DNA of 64,000 nucleotides from Chryseobacterium sp. OSA05B. GTDB taxonomy: Bacteria > Bacteroidota > Bacteroidia > Flavobacteriales > Weeksellaceae. Position 1 is the first letter of the stretch; each line of letters begins with the position of its first letter. The stretch is taken from the NCBI RefSeq assembly GCF_019970065.1, contig NZ_JAHXYH010000001.1, positions 434,001 through 498,000 of the forward strand. The letters are read 5' to 3'. Positions 44,836-53,031 of this stretch are shown here, piece by piece. The notes under the pieces were generated by a model that saw nothing but the letters and a program-made list of their open reading frames with translations, had not been told where the DNA came from and ran no database searches. Made by a program: the position numbers and the translations under genes.

Positions 44836-45885
44836 ATGGAAAATAAGATTTCAAAAGGTGAATTGCTAGAAGAGTTATTAAGAAATTATTTTCTTAATTT
44901 AGGATACTATGTTGTTAGAGGGGTGAAATTCAGATATGAAGATAATGACATAACTGACGTAGACTTATTCCTTTATGATAGATCTTCAACTTTAAGTAGA
45001 GAAAGAATTAATGTTGATATTAAAAATAAAAAACAACCTCAAGCCTTTGAGAGAATCTTGTGGGCTAATGGTTTAAAAAAATTGTTAAGATTTGATAAAT
45101 GTATTGTCGCGACAACAGATAGTAGACCTATAATTCAAAAATTTGGTTTAATACATGATACAATTGTTCTTGATGGTAATTTTATTTCAAAATTAAAAAA
45201 TAACACCCTTACAGATAGGTTAACGGAGGATGAATTTTTATTGAAATTGGCAAAATATAAAAGCTACAAAAAATTCCCTAATAAAGATTGGAGATTTTTA
45301 TATGAAAATTCTAAGTCAAAGTTACTAAACGAATTAGATTACTCTGGTTTCAACTCAAACCTTTTTACACTACAGTACCTTTTTGAAACAATTATTACAG
45401 ATGTACAAAAAAGAGAAGATGCTACAAGGTTTGCTTATGCCATAATCTCTCACTTACTAATTATGATGGATTTTATTTTGAAAGACATCACATTTTTAGA
45501 AACTAATAAAAAAAATGAACATTTAAGAGATGGTTTAAACTACGGTAATCTAGGTAAAGATGGAGTTGATGAAATAATCAATATTGCAGTAGCTTTATCT
45601 GGAAAAAGTCGTAACTATTACAATGATAGTTTTAATTCTTCTCAATATTTAATTCTCAGTGAGTTTTTCTCAAAAAATGAAATCCTTAGAGGAGTTTTTA
45701 ACTGGGCGAAAATTTTTGAACAATTTGCTTTTAAATTAGAATTTACAAGTCCAAACATGTTAGATTCTGTTTGTAAAGCAATTATATCTGTCTTTTTAGA
45801 TTATTTCAGTATTGACAGAACAGTTTTTTTTACTGCACCTTATGAGATACAAGGAAAGCTACCTTTAGGGGATAATAGAGAATAG
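44836..45885 (+). CDS. PD-(D/E)xK nuclease-like protein, second gene of the module
   Basis: 349 residues. The N-terminal 100 residues have a restriction-endonuclease-like core: helix GELLEELLRNYFLNLGY with Glu9/Glu12, then TDVDLFLY with Asp43, and INVDIKNKK with Asp61-x-Lys63, followed by a helix (QAFERILWANGLKKLL) and KCIVATT strand. This order is that of PD-(D/E)xK nucleases of the Mrr/archaeal-resolvase kind. The remaining 250 residues are helical and unrecognised, possibly the target-recognition or partner-binding part. The stop of the upstream gene is 3 bp from this start, so they are translated together. A terminator pair closes the unit downstream. Confidence 0.75.
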   Translation: MENKISKGELLEELLRNYFLNLGYYVVRGVKFRYEDNDITDVDLFLYDRSSTLSRERINVDIKNKKQPQAFERILWANGLKKLLRFDKCIVATTDSRPIIQKFGLIHDTIVLDGNFISKLKNNTLTDRLTEDEFLLKLAKYKSYKKFPNKDWRFLYENSKSKLLNELDYSGFNSNLFTLQYLFETIITDVQKREDATRFAYAIISHLLIMMDFILKDITFLETNKKNEHLRDGLNYGNLGKDGVDEIINIAVALSGKSRNYYNDSFNSSQYLILSEFFSKNEILRGVFNWAKIFEQFAFKLEFTSPNMLDSVCKAIISVFLDYFSIDRTVFFTAPYEIQGKLPLGDNRE

Positions 45886-45962
45886 GCACAAAATTTGTAG
45901 TTTTGCGCAAAGACATAAACGAAAATAAATAAGTGTTAGACTTATTTGCTTTGTTAAATAAA

Positions 45963-46061
45963 ATTTGGCGATTTTAAAAGTAACAAACCGAGCAGATAAA
46001 GTTGGACACCCACCCCTATGGCGTGGGCTGTTCTGCTTTGGTTTGTTAGGTTACGCCAAAT
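45963..46061. repeat. ~100-nt imperfect inverted repeat, attC-like right end
   Basis: Nested complementary blocks: ATTTGGCG (45963-45970)/CGCCAAAT (46054-46061), TAACAAACC (45981-45989)/GGTTTGTTA (46040-46048), AGCAGA (45991-45996)/TCTGCT (46032-46037), and ACACCCAC (46006-46013)/GTGGG-TGT (46023-46031). The right arm contains GTTAGGT, which fits the integron core GTTRRRY; the left arm does not fit RYYYAAC. It could be a recombination site, an IS-like end or a structured RNA. Confidence 0.65.
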
Positions 46062-46073
46062 ACCTTTTTAACA

Positions 46074-46103
46074 AAGCGTGAATTAGCTCACGCTTATTTT
46101 TTT
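46074..46103 (+). terminator. Terminator downstream of the nuclease module
   Basis: AAGCGTGA (46074-46081) / TCACGCTT (46088-46095), 6-nt loop, followed by ATTTTTTT. It lies about 190 nt after the nuclease gene and before the next gene block. Confidence 0.8.
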
Positions 46104-46132
46104 GCCTAAATCAAGCATAAAATTTAATAAAA

Positions 46133-46528
46133 ATGGGTATTTTATTTTCCACAGACACAGTACGAAGCCTTAATAAGAGGCAAAAACTCGCAATGCTCAC
46201 AGTTGTAAAATCAATTTCTGACAATGCAACAGACTTTACAAAAAAAATTAATCAACAAAAAATCCTTATCAAATACCTTTCAATATTTGAGTTGACTGAT
46301 ATTGCTATTTCAAATTATGAACAACATTTGACAAGAATTGATTTAAGAAGCCTAACCACGAATCAACGAGATTACTTCATTGTAATGGGTCATGAATTAC
46401 TCGGTGCAATTCAAGATAGAAGATTAGAAGACTACAACATCTTATTTGAAGCTTTTCAAAGCTACGGTAATATCAGTAGTTCAGAATTTTCAGGCACAAT
46501 TGAACGCTTACGAGGAAACAGCTATTAA
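46133..46528 (+). CDS. Hypothetical protein, 131 aa
   Basis: Unrecognised, soluble, helical protein. It begins MGILFSTDTVRSLNKRQKLAML and ends in a Ser-rich segment SSSEFSGTIERLRGNSY. No catalytic motif. Its stop is one base from the next ATG (46530), so it opens a four-gene unit. The block has its own boundaries (long inverted repeat and terminator on the left, terminator on the right), as if acquired as one piece. Confidence 0.72.
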   Translation: MGILFSTDTVRSLNKRQKLAMLTVVKSISDNATDFTKKINQQKILIKYLSIFELTDIAISNYEQHLTRIDLRSLTTNQRDYFIVMGHELLGAIQDRRLEDYNILFEAFQSYGNISSSEFSGTIERLRGNSY

Positions 46529-46529
46529 T

Positions 46530-47060
46530 ATGAGCCGATTATTTACATTCTCTTTTTTGACAATATTTATAATATCTTGTTCAAGCAATGGTCGGGGCGA
46601 ACTTGAAATCAATTGGGGAATTATTGGCTTACTTGCGTTTATTGCATTTGGATATTTTTTAAGCAAAAAAGAAAGAAGAGCCGAAGAAGAAACCCGAAAT
46701 CTTAACGAACAAGTCAGAAATCAAAGGGGAAATCCATTGACACAAAAATTTGTCTTCAATTATAGTAAAATCAAATTTACCCACGAAATAACTTTCAAGC
46801 CGATTCAAATTGCAACAGCAGAGGTTTACAAAGACAGATTTGAAATTACAATTTACCCCTACTCCGAATATTCGGGAACTTACGTTATTGTCAAATCTCA
46901 AAAGCAGGGCGACGGAATCCTAAATACAGTTATCAAAGTTGACGGTGGGAATTTTTCTCAATACAATTCTCAAAAGCCTTGTTTCGTTCACATATCCGAA
47001 CGAGCAAACATTCTTAAAATATTTGATGAAAATCGAATTGGAATAATCTTAAAATTTTAA
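46530..47060 (+). CDS. Membrane or lipoprotein hypothetical protein, 176 aa
   Basis: Starts at ATG 46530 (MSRLFTFSFLTIFIISC), immediately after the previous stop; a longer frame overlapping that gene is not credible. The N-terminus looks like a lipoprotein signal (IISC) or a first membrane helix, and a second helix follows (WGIIGLLAFIAFGYFL, about 31-46). A charged region (KKERRAEEETRNLNEQVRNQ) and a beta-rich C-terminal domain (about 70-176) complete it. Not recognised. Membrane-anchored with the globular part either side uncertain. Second gene of the four-gene unit. Confidence 0.7.
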   Translation: MSRLFTFSFLTIFIISCSSNGRGELEINWGIIGLLAFIAFGYFLSKKERRAEEETRNLNEQVRNQRGNPLTQKFVFNYSKIKFTHEITFKPIQIATAEVYKDRFEITIYPYSEYSGTYVIVKSQKQGDGILNTVIKVDGGNFSQYNSQKPCFVHISERANILKIFDENRIGIILKF

Positions 47061-47064
47061 ATAC

Positions 47065-47385
47065 ATGAAAAAATTAATTTTTACTTTACTATTAGCATTA
47101 CCAACATTTTATTTCGCACAGGAAGAAAAACCAAAAGAATCACCAAACGCTAAAGAGTGTGATTTACCAAAAGATTTTAAAGAACCAATCAAAAATAACA
47201 GATTAAAAAAATTTGTTGCCATTGACAACGGAGTTGATGAAAAAGAGGTAATTATTATTCGAGCGCAAAATGGCTTTGGAAGTGGGATTTATACAGCTTG
47301 TGTAAAAGGACAGTCAATCCAATATCAAAAAATGGGTACAGTTTTTATGCGTGAAGGGAAAAACCCTTTTAATAACGCAAAATGA
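47065..47385 (+). CDS. Small secreted hypothetical protein, 106 aa
   Basis: Sec signal peptide 1-18 (MKKLIFTLLLALPTFYFAQ), then a lysine- and glutamate-rich mature chain of about 88 residues with two cysteines, one in KECDLPKDF and one in YTACVKGQS. These could form a disulphide in the periplasm. Unrecognised. Start 4 nt after the previous stop; its end overlaps the next gene by ATGA. Third gene of the four-gene unit. Confidence 0.72.
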   Translation: MKKLIFTLLLALPTFYFAQEEKPKESPNAKECDLPKDFKEPIKNNRLKKFVAIDNGVDEKEVIIIRAQNGFGSGIYTACVKGQSIQYQKMGTVFMREGKNPFNNAK

Positions 47386-47576
47386 TATTGCAGTTTCAAA
47401 GCAGTTGTATACCACCATTTGAATACAAACAGTACAGCATTTGGGATGATATATCACTTATTTTGATACTGTTTGTATATCTCATTTTGTATATCGGAAG
47501 TGCTTATTACCTAATGAAAGGGTTGAAACTCACAATCAATACACTGAAAAAGTACTTCAAAAAAGAAAAATGCTAA
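47382..47576 (+). CDS. Small single-pass membrane protein, 64 aa
   Basis: One strong hydrophobic helix (about 27-46, LILILFVYLILYIGSAYYLM) and a basic tail (LKKYFKKEKC) that should remain in the cytosol. It starts inside the previous gene (ATGA overlap), so it is translationally coupled. Unrecognised. Last gene of the four-gene unit, followed by a strong terminator. Confidence 0.65.
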   Translation: MILQFQSSCIPPFEYKQYSIWDDISLILILFVYLILYIGSAYYLMKGLKLTINTLKKYFKKEKC

Positions 47577-47582
47577 TGCTTT

Positions 47583-47608
47583 AAAACCTGTTTATAACAG
47601 GTTTTTTT
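47583..47608 (+). terminator. Terminator of the four-gene unit
   Basis: AAAACCTGTT (47583-47592) / AACAGGTTTT with a 3-nt loop, then a T run to 47608. It begins 6 nt after the stop codon. Confidence 0.85.
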
Positions 47609-47716
47609 CTTGTATTCACTTAAAAGTAGTAGTAATTTGTAATATTTATGGTTTCCCATAATTCAGAGATTGCAAAAATTCTTAAATTGTTAAAAAATAA
47701 AAACTAATTCCTAAAA

Positions 47717-49798
47717 ATGTTTATATCACAAATTAAAATTGAAAATTTTAGAAATTTCAAAGAGAAAACTATATTATTCAATGATGGCATCAACGTTATT
47801 ATTGGGCATAATAATTCAGGAAAGTCTAATCTTATTAAAGCTCTTTCTTTAGTACTGGACAATCAAAGGTCAAAAAAATTAGATATTGACGATTTTAATC
47901 AAAATATTACTTTACCAGAGCTTAAAGCTAATCCCCCTAAAATAAGTATTGAGGTAACAATCAAGAAAGGTAGCTTTGAAAGTGAAGATGATTTGGTTAC
48001 TGTAGCAAATTGGCTTACAAAATTAGATGTTAATTACGAAGCTAAATTAACTTATGAGTTCTTTTTACCCGAAAAACAAATAACAAGCTATAAAGAAAGA
48101 TTAGCCGAAATTCCTGATGACACTTCAGACGCAATTTTCAAATGTTGGAAAACTATTAAGCATGATTTTTTGAGGTTTTATACTCATAAAATATGGGGAG
48201 GAGATGTTCTTAATCAAAATAGTGCAGATTCAGAATCATTGAACAAATTTGATTTTCAATTTTTAGATGCTATAAGAGATGTTGAAAGAGATATGTTGAC
48301 AGGCAGAAATACTCTTTTAAGGGAAGTTTTTGATTTCTTTATGGATTATGATATTAAAATTGATTCGACAAAAGATTCAGCACAAAAACACGGAGAAATA
48401 AAGGTTAGAAAAGTTGATTTTTCTCATAAAGCACAAGTTTTAGTAGATGACTTAAATGTTAGAATAGCATCTGGTAAAACAGAAATACTTTCTTATGCCA
48501 ATGATACAGGAGCGTCATTCAACAATGCTAAACCAGATTTTGAGGGAATAATTTCGGAATTAGAAATGTACAATGTTTTAAAGTTAATTGTTGAATATGA
48601 AAGCGGAATAAAAATACCTGCAACACATAATGGCTTAGGGTATAATAATCTAATTTATATGTCATTGCTACTCGCAAAAATGCAAGTCAATGCTGATGCC
48701 AACTATTTAGATAATAATGCAAAGGTCTTTTCAACATTAGTAATAGAAGAACCAGAAGCACATTTGCATCCTGCAATGCAATATAAGTTTCTAAAATTTT
48801 TAAATGAAAATAAAAGAAAAAGAAAAGTAAGGCAAATATTTGTGACAAGCCATTCAACACATATTACATCTGCTGTAAACTTAGATGAAATTATTTGCTT
48901 ACATAATGATGGTAGTCAAACAAACGTTGGTTATCCTTCTAAAACTTTTGTTGATGCAGCAGGAGTAATACAAGAGAATAGCAAAAAATATGTTGAAAGA
49001 TTTCTTGATGCAACAAAATCAGATATGCTTTTTGCACAAAAAGTCTTATTTGTTGAGGGACTTGCAGAACAAATTTTAATGTCAATTCTTGCACAATATC
49101 TTGATAAATCATTAGAAGATAATCATGTAGCTATCATTAATATAAATGGAAGATATTTTGACCACTTTTTATATCTCTTTGATACTAGTAAAGAATTTGC
49201 AATTTCAAAACAAGTTGTTTGCTTAACGGATAAAGACCCCCAAAGAAAAAATAAAACTATAACGGGAGCTCGATTTAATAAATGTTACCCTTTTGAATAT
49301 GATATTGACTCTACTACCTACGAATATCAGAGAAATAGTATTGATAGTTCATACAATGAGGGAAACCATCCCAACATAACCTTCTATTCACAAAACGATG
49401 CTCAGGGTAAGACTTTAGAATATGAGATTGCATATCATAATCCTAATTCAAAACTAATCTTAACAGATTTCATTGATAATCGAGAAGAATTAGAGGAATT
49501 GATGAGGTTGTATAATGATGGTACTTCAACAATTGCACAATTCATTGAGGAATTGAGAAAGAGTAAAGAAAATGACAGAATTATTGAAAGTATTAATAAT
49601 GTAACTACTTTATCTGACGATGAGAAGAAAAGGTCAATAATTGCTTCTCGTTATTTAAATTCAGTCGGAAAAGGCGAAAACGCTTTAGACCTTGCACTAA
49701 AATTGAAAAATAATCTTGAAAAAAGAGGAACTTCAGAATATCAAGATTTTATAATACCTGAATATATACAAAAAGCAATTAATAAGTTATGTCCGTAA
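47717..49798 (+). CDS. gajA: GajA, OLD-family ATPase/TOPRIM nuclease of Gabija
   Basis: 693 residues. N-terminal ABC-type AAA ATPase: FRNFKEK opening, Walker A in IIGHNNSGKSNL (Gly30-Ser37), Walker B VIEEPEAHLHPAMQ, and VTSHSTH. A TOPRIM domain follows (from about 445: VLFVEGLAEQILMSILAQYL, then LTDKDP with the metal-binding Asp pair). A long insertion and a helical C-terminus complete it. The OLD architecture next to a UvrD-like helicase defines Gabija. GajA is a sequence-specific DNA-nicking enzyme restrained by nucleotides. It overlaps gajB by 10 bp. Confidence 0.93.
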   Translation: MFISQIKIENFRNFKEKTILFNDGINVIIGHNNSGKSNLIKALSLVLDNQRSKKLDIDDFNQNITLPELKANPPKISIEVTIKKGSFESEDDLVTVANWLTKLDVNYEAKLTYEFFLPEKQITSYKERLAEIPDDTSDAIFKCWKTIKHDFLRFYTHKIWGGDVLNQNSADSESLNKFDFQFLDAIRDVERDMLTGRNTLLREVFDFFMDYDIKIDSTKDSAQKHGEIKVRKVDFSHKAQVLVDDLNVRIASGKTEILSYANDTGASFNNAKPDFEGIISELEMYNVLKLIVEYESGIKIPATHNGLGYNNLIYMSLLLAKMQVNADANYLDNNAKVFSTLVIEEPEAHLHPAMQYKFLKFLNENKRKRKVRQIFVTSHSTHITSAVNLDEIICLHNDGSQTNVGYPSKTFVDAAGVIQENSKKYVERFLDATKSDMLFAQKVLFVEGLAEQILMSILAQYLDKSLEDNHVAIININGRYFDHFLYLFDTSKEFAISKQVVCLTDKDPQRKNKTITGARFNKCYPFEYDIDSTTYEYQRNSIDSSYNEGNHPNITFYSQNDAQGKTLEYEIAYHNPNSKLILTDFIDNREELEELMRLYNDGTSTIAQFIEELRKSKENDRIIESINNVTTLSDDEKKRSIIASRYLNSVGKGENALDLALKLKNNLEKRGTSEYQDFIIPEYIQKAINKLCP

Positions 49799-51480
49799 TA
49801 GAAATAGATTCAGATACATCATTGACCAATGTTGATACTCATTTTAAAGTTTCAGCGGGTCCAGGAGCAGGAAAAACATATTGGATTGTCAATCACATAA
49901 AAAATATTCTTTCTAATTCTGACAAATTAGCTAAAACAAGAAAAATTCTTTGTATTACTTACACAAATATTGCTACGGAAACAATATTAAAAAGATTAGG
50001 TAATGCGTCTGTGCAAGTTGAAATTTCAACTATTCATAGTTTTCTTTATAATCATATTCTCAAACCATATGCTTCATTTATTGCGAGTGATTATGATTTA
50101 AATGTCTCTTCGATTGATGGTCATGATGATATAATATTATCAAACTACAGTTTTCTTAATAATTGGAAAGTTCGTACAAGGCAACAAAGACTGAATGATG
50201 ATAAAATAATTATTAAAGCATTTAATAATTTGAAATGGAAATTCAATGATGAGGGCGAATTAGTTGCAAAAACCGATTACCCTTTTACGATAGGTGGATA
50301 TCCTATTAGAAATGATTCATATATGGAATACAAAAAGATGGCGTGGGAAAAAGGAGTTATTCATCATGACGATGTTTTATTTCTAAGTTATCAAATCATT
50401 AAAAAATTCCCTTTTGTATCATCAGTCATTTCTGCAAAATTTCCCTATATTTTGGTTGATGAATTTCAGGATAGCAATCCGATTCAAGTTGAAATATTAA
50501 AAGAGTTGGCAAATTTATCTACAATAGGAATTATTGGAGATGTTGCCCAATCCATTTATGAATTTCAAGGAGCAGATTCCGAGCAATTCAATTCTTTTAA
50601 TTTACCTTCACAACAAAACTTCTTTTTACTACATAATAGAAGGAGTTCGAACGAAATAATAGACTTCTTAAACTCAATAAGAACCGATATCACTCAACAA
50701 TATTATAGAAATATTACTGTAGATTCACCTACCTTACTTGTTGGTGATATGGTTTCCGCACTTCAAGAAAGTAAACGTGATTGTGATGGTGACATATATA
50801 CTCTATCATACAAGAATATAACTTCAAATGCATTAAAGGCAGAATTAAATGGAACAGGAATAAACGATAACTTGCTCGAAGAGCTTAGATATAATGATTC
50901 TAATAAAGACAGAGTTAATTTAATTTATACTTGTGTAAAAGCTATTGCATATACTAAAGAATCAAAATTTAAAGATGCCCTAAACACATTTGAAAAATAT
51001 TTTAATTTTAAAAGTGATAAAATAAAAGGAAGGAAAAAAGCATTAAAATACATTTCAATTTTAATGGAGAACTATGAAACATATAAAACCTATTCTTTAC
51101 TTGAATTTTCTAACTTTATAAAGGATAATATTGACACTACATTAGTAAAAGTTTCCAGAGGAGCAGTAAAAACTCATTACGAAAATCATACTTTTGAGCA
51201 GTACTATTTGTGTGTTAAAATTCCAGAAGATAAAAGTTTTCATAAAACTATTCACAAAGCAAAAGGTGACGAATTTGATAATGTTCTATTGATATTAACT
51301 GACGAAAATGACCTCAAATTTATAACTGAATCAAACTTACAACATGACGAAAAACATAGAATAAGATATGTTGCTGTAAGTAGAGCGAGGGACAAGCTAT
51401 TTATTAGTGTACCAACTCTAAATAGTAGTTTAGAATCACAATTATCAACAAATTTCAATCTTAACATTGTTAGGCTTTAA
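49789..51480 (+). CDS. gajB: GajB, UvrD-like helicase of Gabija
   Basis: 563 residues. Superfamily 1A helicase with Walker A AGPGAGKTYW (about 23-32), motif Ia CITYTNIATETILKRL, motif II ILVDEFQDSN, IGDVAQSIYEFQGA (motif III), and the C-terminal VAVSRARDKLFISV (motif VI). It is shorter than UvrD, with a small 1B/2B region, which is usual for GajB. GajB senses DNA ends and works with GajA. The start lies 10 bp inside gajA. A terminator follows at once (51483-51512). Confidence 0.93.
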   Translation: MSVIEIDSDTSLTNVDTHFKVSAGPGAGKTYWIVNHIKNILSNSDKLAKTRKILCITYTNIATETILKRLGNASVQVEISTIHSFLYNHILKPYASFIASDYDLNVSSIDGHDDIILSNYSFLNNWKVRTRQQRLNDDKIIIKAFNNLKWKFNDEGELVAKTDYPFTIGGYPIRNDSYMEYKKMAWEKGVIHHDDVLFLSYQIIKKFPFVSSVISAKFPYILVDEFQDSNPIQVEILKELANLSTIGIIGDVAQSIYEFQGADSEQFNSFNLPSQQNFFLLHNRRSSNEIIDFLNSIRTDITQQYYRNITVDSPTLLVGDMVSALQESKRDCDGDIYTLSYKNITSNALKAELNGTGINDNLLEELRYNDSNKDRVNLIYTCVKAIAYTKESKFKDALNTFEKYFNFKSDKIKGRKKALKYISILMENYETYKTYSLLEFSNFIKDNIDTTLVKVSRGAVKTHYENHTFEQYYLCVKIPEDKSFHKTIHKAKGDEFDNVLLILTDENDLKFITESNLQHDEKHRIRYVAVSRARDKLFISVPTLNSSLESQLSTNFNLNIVRL

Positions 51481-51482
51481 AT

Positions 51483-51512
51483 AAAAGTAGGAAAATGATT
51501 TCCTACTTTTTT
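51483..51512 (+). terminator. Terminator of gajAB
   Basis: 12-bp stem AAAAGTAGGAAA (51483-51494) / TTTCCTACTTTT (51499-51510) with a 4-nt loop and TT following. It begins 3 nt after the gajB stop. It is partly T-rich on the opposite strand too, so may serve the convergent gene at 51555. Confidence 0.85.
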
Positions 51513-51554
51513 GTTTTAAACAACAGTTACGGTTGCTTATACAGTGTCCGTAAA

Positions 51555-52490
51555 TTAACTATCCAATAACTCTTCAAATTTAGTATTCATAAGGTCTAAC
51601 AATGTATTTTTGTGTTCCAATAAATTATTTTTATCAAAATATGGATAGGCTTTTTTTGATTCAATTTTGAATTTATCGTCATCCAATTCCGACCAAAACT
51701 TATGCGCACAATATTTGTATAGCTTGTTTTTCTTGTAGCTTGTGAATTGTCTGTTTTCAATATCATCTACGCACATTAGCTTAAATTTCACAAGATTGTA
51801 TAGCTTATCATACAAGAAAATAAGATTATCTCTATCTTCCAAGTCACTTAGTACAAAGATTCCATTTTTATTGAATTCTCTTTTATCTAAAAACTTAACT
51901 TCAACTCTCAAAATATTCTCTCCATTACATTGTTGTCTACCTTTGTGGTAAATTTTCAATCTGTAATTACCTTTTTCAAATTCTTTATACACTTGCTCAT
52001 CATTGGGTGGAGGTAATTTTGAAGCAGGGCAAAAATCGTAAAGCACACATTCATTAAGAATAAAGTGGTCTAAATCAAAAGGTAATCTTAAATTCAAACC
52101 AAATTCTAAACTTTGTGAAAGGTGTAGATTTTCAGGAGAAAATTTAATTTGCTCCTCCAAAAAATCAATGGAATTTACAATCGCCGAGCGACTAAAATCA
52201 TTATAATTCCCATCAATGTTATGCACAAACTTATTATAAAAATGATGTAAAGAATTGTGGATATATGCTCCTTGATTGGTAATTTTTAGCTCCATATTTT
52301 CAAATTCCTTTTTGTATGTCTCATACAAAACAACTTCATTTTTAGCCTTATCAAATCGAGAATAACTGATTTTTTCAAGATTGTAATTTTCTTTCATAAT
52401 TTCAAGAATTTCATTGTTATTGGGAAAATATGCTTTGATGTAATCTATCATGTCTGTAGAATTAAGATTAAACATATTTTCTATTATCAA
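51555..52490 (-). CDS. Replication-initiation-like protein (gene II/X type) of the element
   Basis: 311 residues. The sequence SLEFGLNLRLPFDLDHFILNECV, then YRLKIYHKGRQQCNGENILRVEVKF, resembles phage/plasmid gene II/X-type or Rep proteins of the rolling-circle (HUH) kind, where an E-G-N strand, a K-Y-K-G loop and an LRVEVK strand recur. A tidy HUH pair is not evident, and the catalytic Tyr cannot be pointed to. The gene overlaps an excisionase-like HTH gene by 23 bp. The pair could copy or mobilise the element after excision. Moderately sure of the family, not of activity. Confidence 0.6.
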   Translation of the reverse strand: MIIENMFNLNSTDMIDYIKAYFPNNNEILEIMKENYNLEKISYSRFDKAKNEVVLYETYKKEFENMELKITNQGAYIHNSLHHFYNKFVHNIDGNYNDFSRSAIVNSIDFLEEQIKFSPENLHLSQSLEFGLNLRLPFDLDHFILNECVLYDFCPASKLPPPNDEQVYKEFEKGNYRLKIYHKGRQQCNGENILRVEVKFLDKREFNKNGIFVLSDLEDRDNLIFLYDKLYNLVKFKLMCVDDIENRQFTSYKKNKLYKYCAHKFWSELDDDKFKIESKKAYPYFDKNNLLEHKNTLLDLMNTKFEELLDS

Positions 52491-52845
52491 ATCCCTGATT
52501 TACTTCAGCACTAATCATTGAAATTGATTTGTATTGGGTTCCCGAAGCAATTTCGTTGATTAGTTCACGCTTCAAAACAAGAAACTTATTGGTAATCTTA
52601 CATTTGTAAGCAGGAATTAGTCCTGAATTAATCTTTTGAACTATTACTCGCTCGTTCATATCGAGAAGTTCCGCAACATCTTTTACTGTCAAAACGGCTT
52701 TTGAAAGAGCTATTTCACTTAATTTTTCTAATTCTGTTGTATAAGCAGTTAAGTATTTTTTTACTTCTGTCTGCACCAATTTTTCGATTATTGAATCGAA
52801 ATTTCCGTTATGACTGGATTTCGTCGTGTTATGTTTTACTTCCAT
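52468..52845 (-). CDS. Helix-turn-helix excisionase-like protein
   Basis: 125 residues. N-terminal coiled-coil-like helix (FDSIIEKLVQTEVKKYLTAYTTELEKL), then an excisionase/MerR-type winged helix: LTVKDVAELLDMNERVIVQKINSGLIPAYKCKITNKFLVLKRELINEI. This is the standard HTH_17-like architecture of proteins encoded beside integrases in Bacteroidota elements. It may help excision or activate the overlapping Rep-like gene. No other function is visible. Confidence 0.82.
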   Translation of the reverse strand: MEVKHNTTKSSHNGNFDSIIEKLVQTEVKKYLTAYTTELEKLSEIALSKAVLTVKDVAELLDMNERVIVQKINSGLIPAYKCKITNKFLVLKRELINEIASGTQYKSISMISAEVNQGFDNRKYV

Positions 52846-52884
52846 AACACAACACCCATCAACAATTTAGCAATAGTGCCAAAA

Positions 52885-52917
52885 ATGAAAAAACTCCTAC
52901 GTTACCATAGGAGTTTT
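52885..52917 (-). terminator. Terminator of the integrase operon
   Basis: AAACTCCTA (52891-52899) / TAGGAGTTT (52908-52916), 8-nt loop. Minus-strand T run at 52885-52890. It lies 115 nt after the stop at 53032. Confidence 0.75.
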
Positions 52918-53031
52918 AAAAAGTTAAAAATCAGCAATTTATAATCATCAATAAAATATCAATTCATTTGTAATACCTAATTTTATTAATAAAATATAAT
53001 TTTTTTGTAAAAAATACAAAGTAGGAGTTTG

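Noticed and set aside
46446..46529. Longer N-terminus for the 46530 gene
   Set aside because: It would overlap the preceding gene in another frame and spoil the lipoprotein-like N-terminus.
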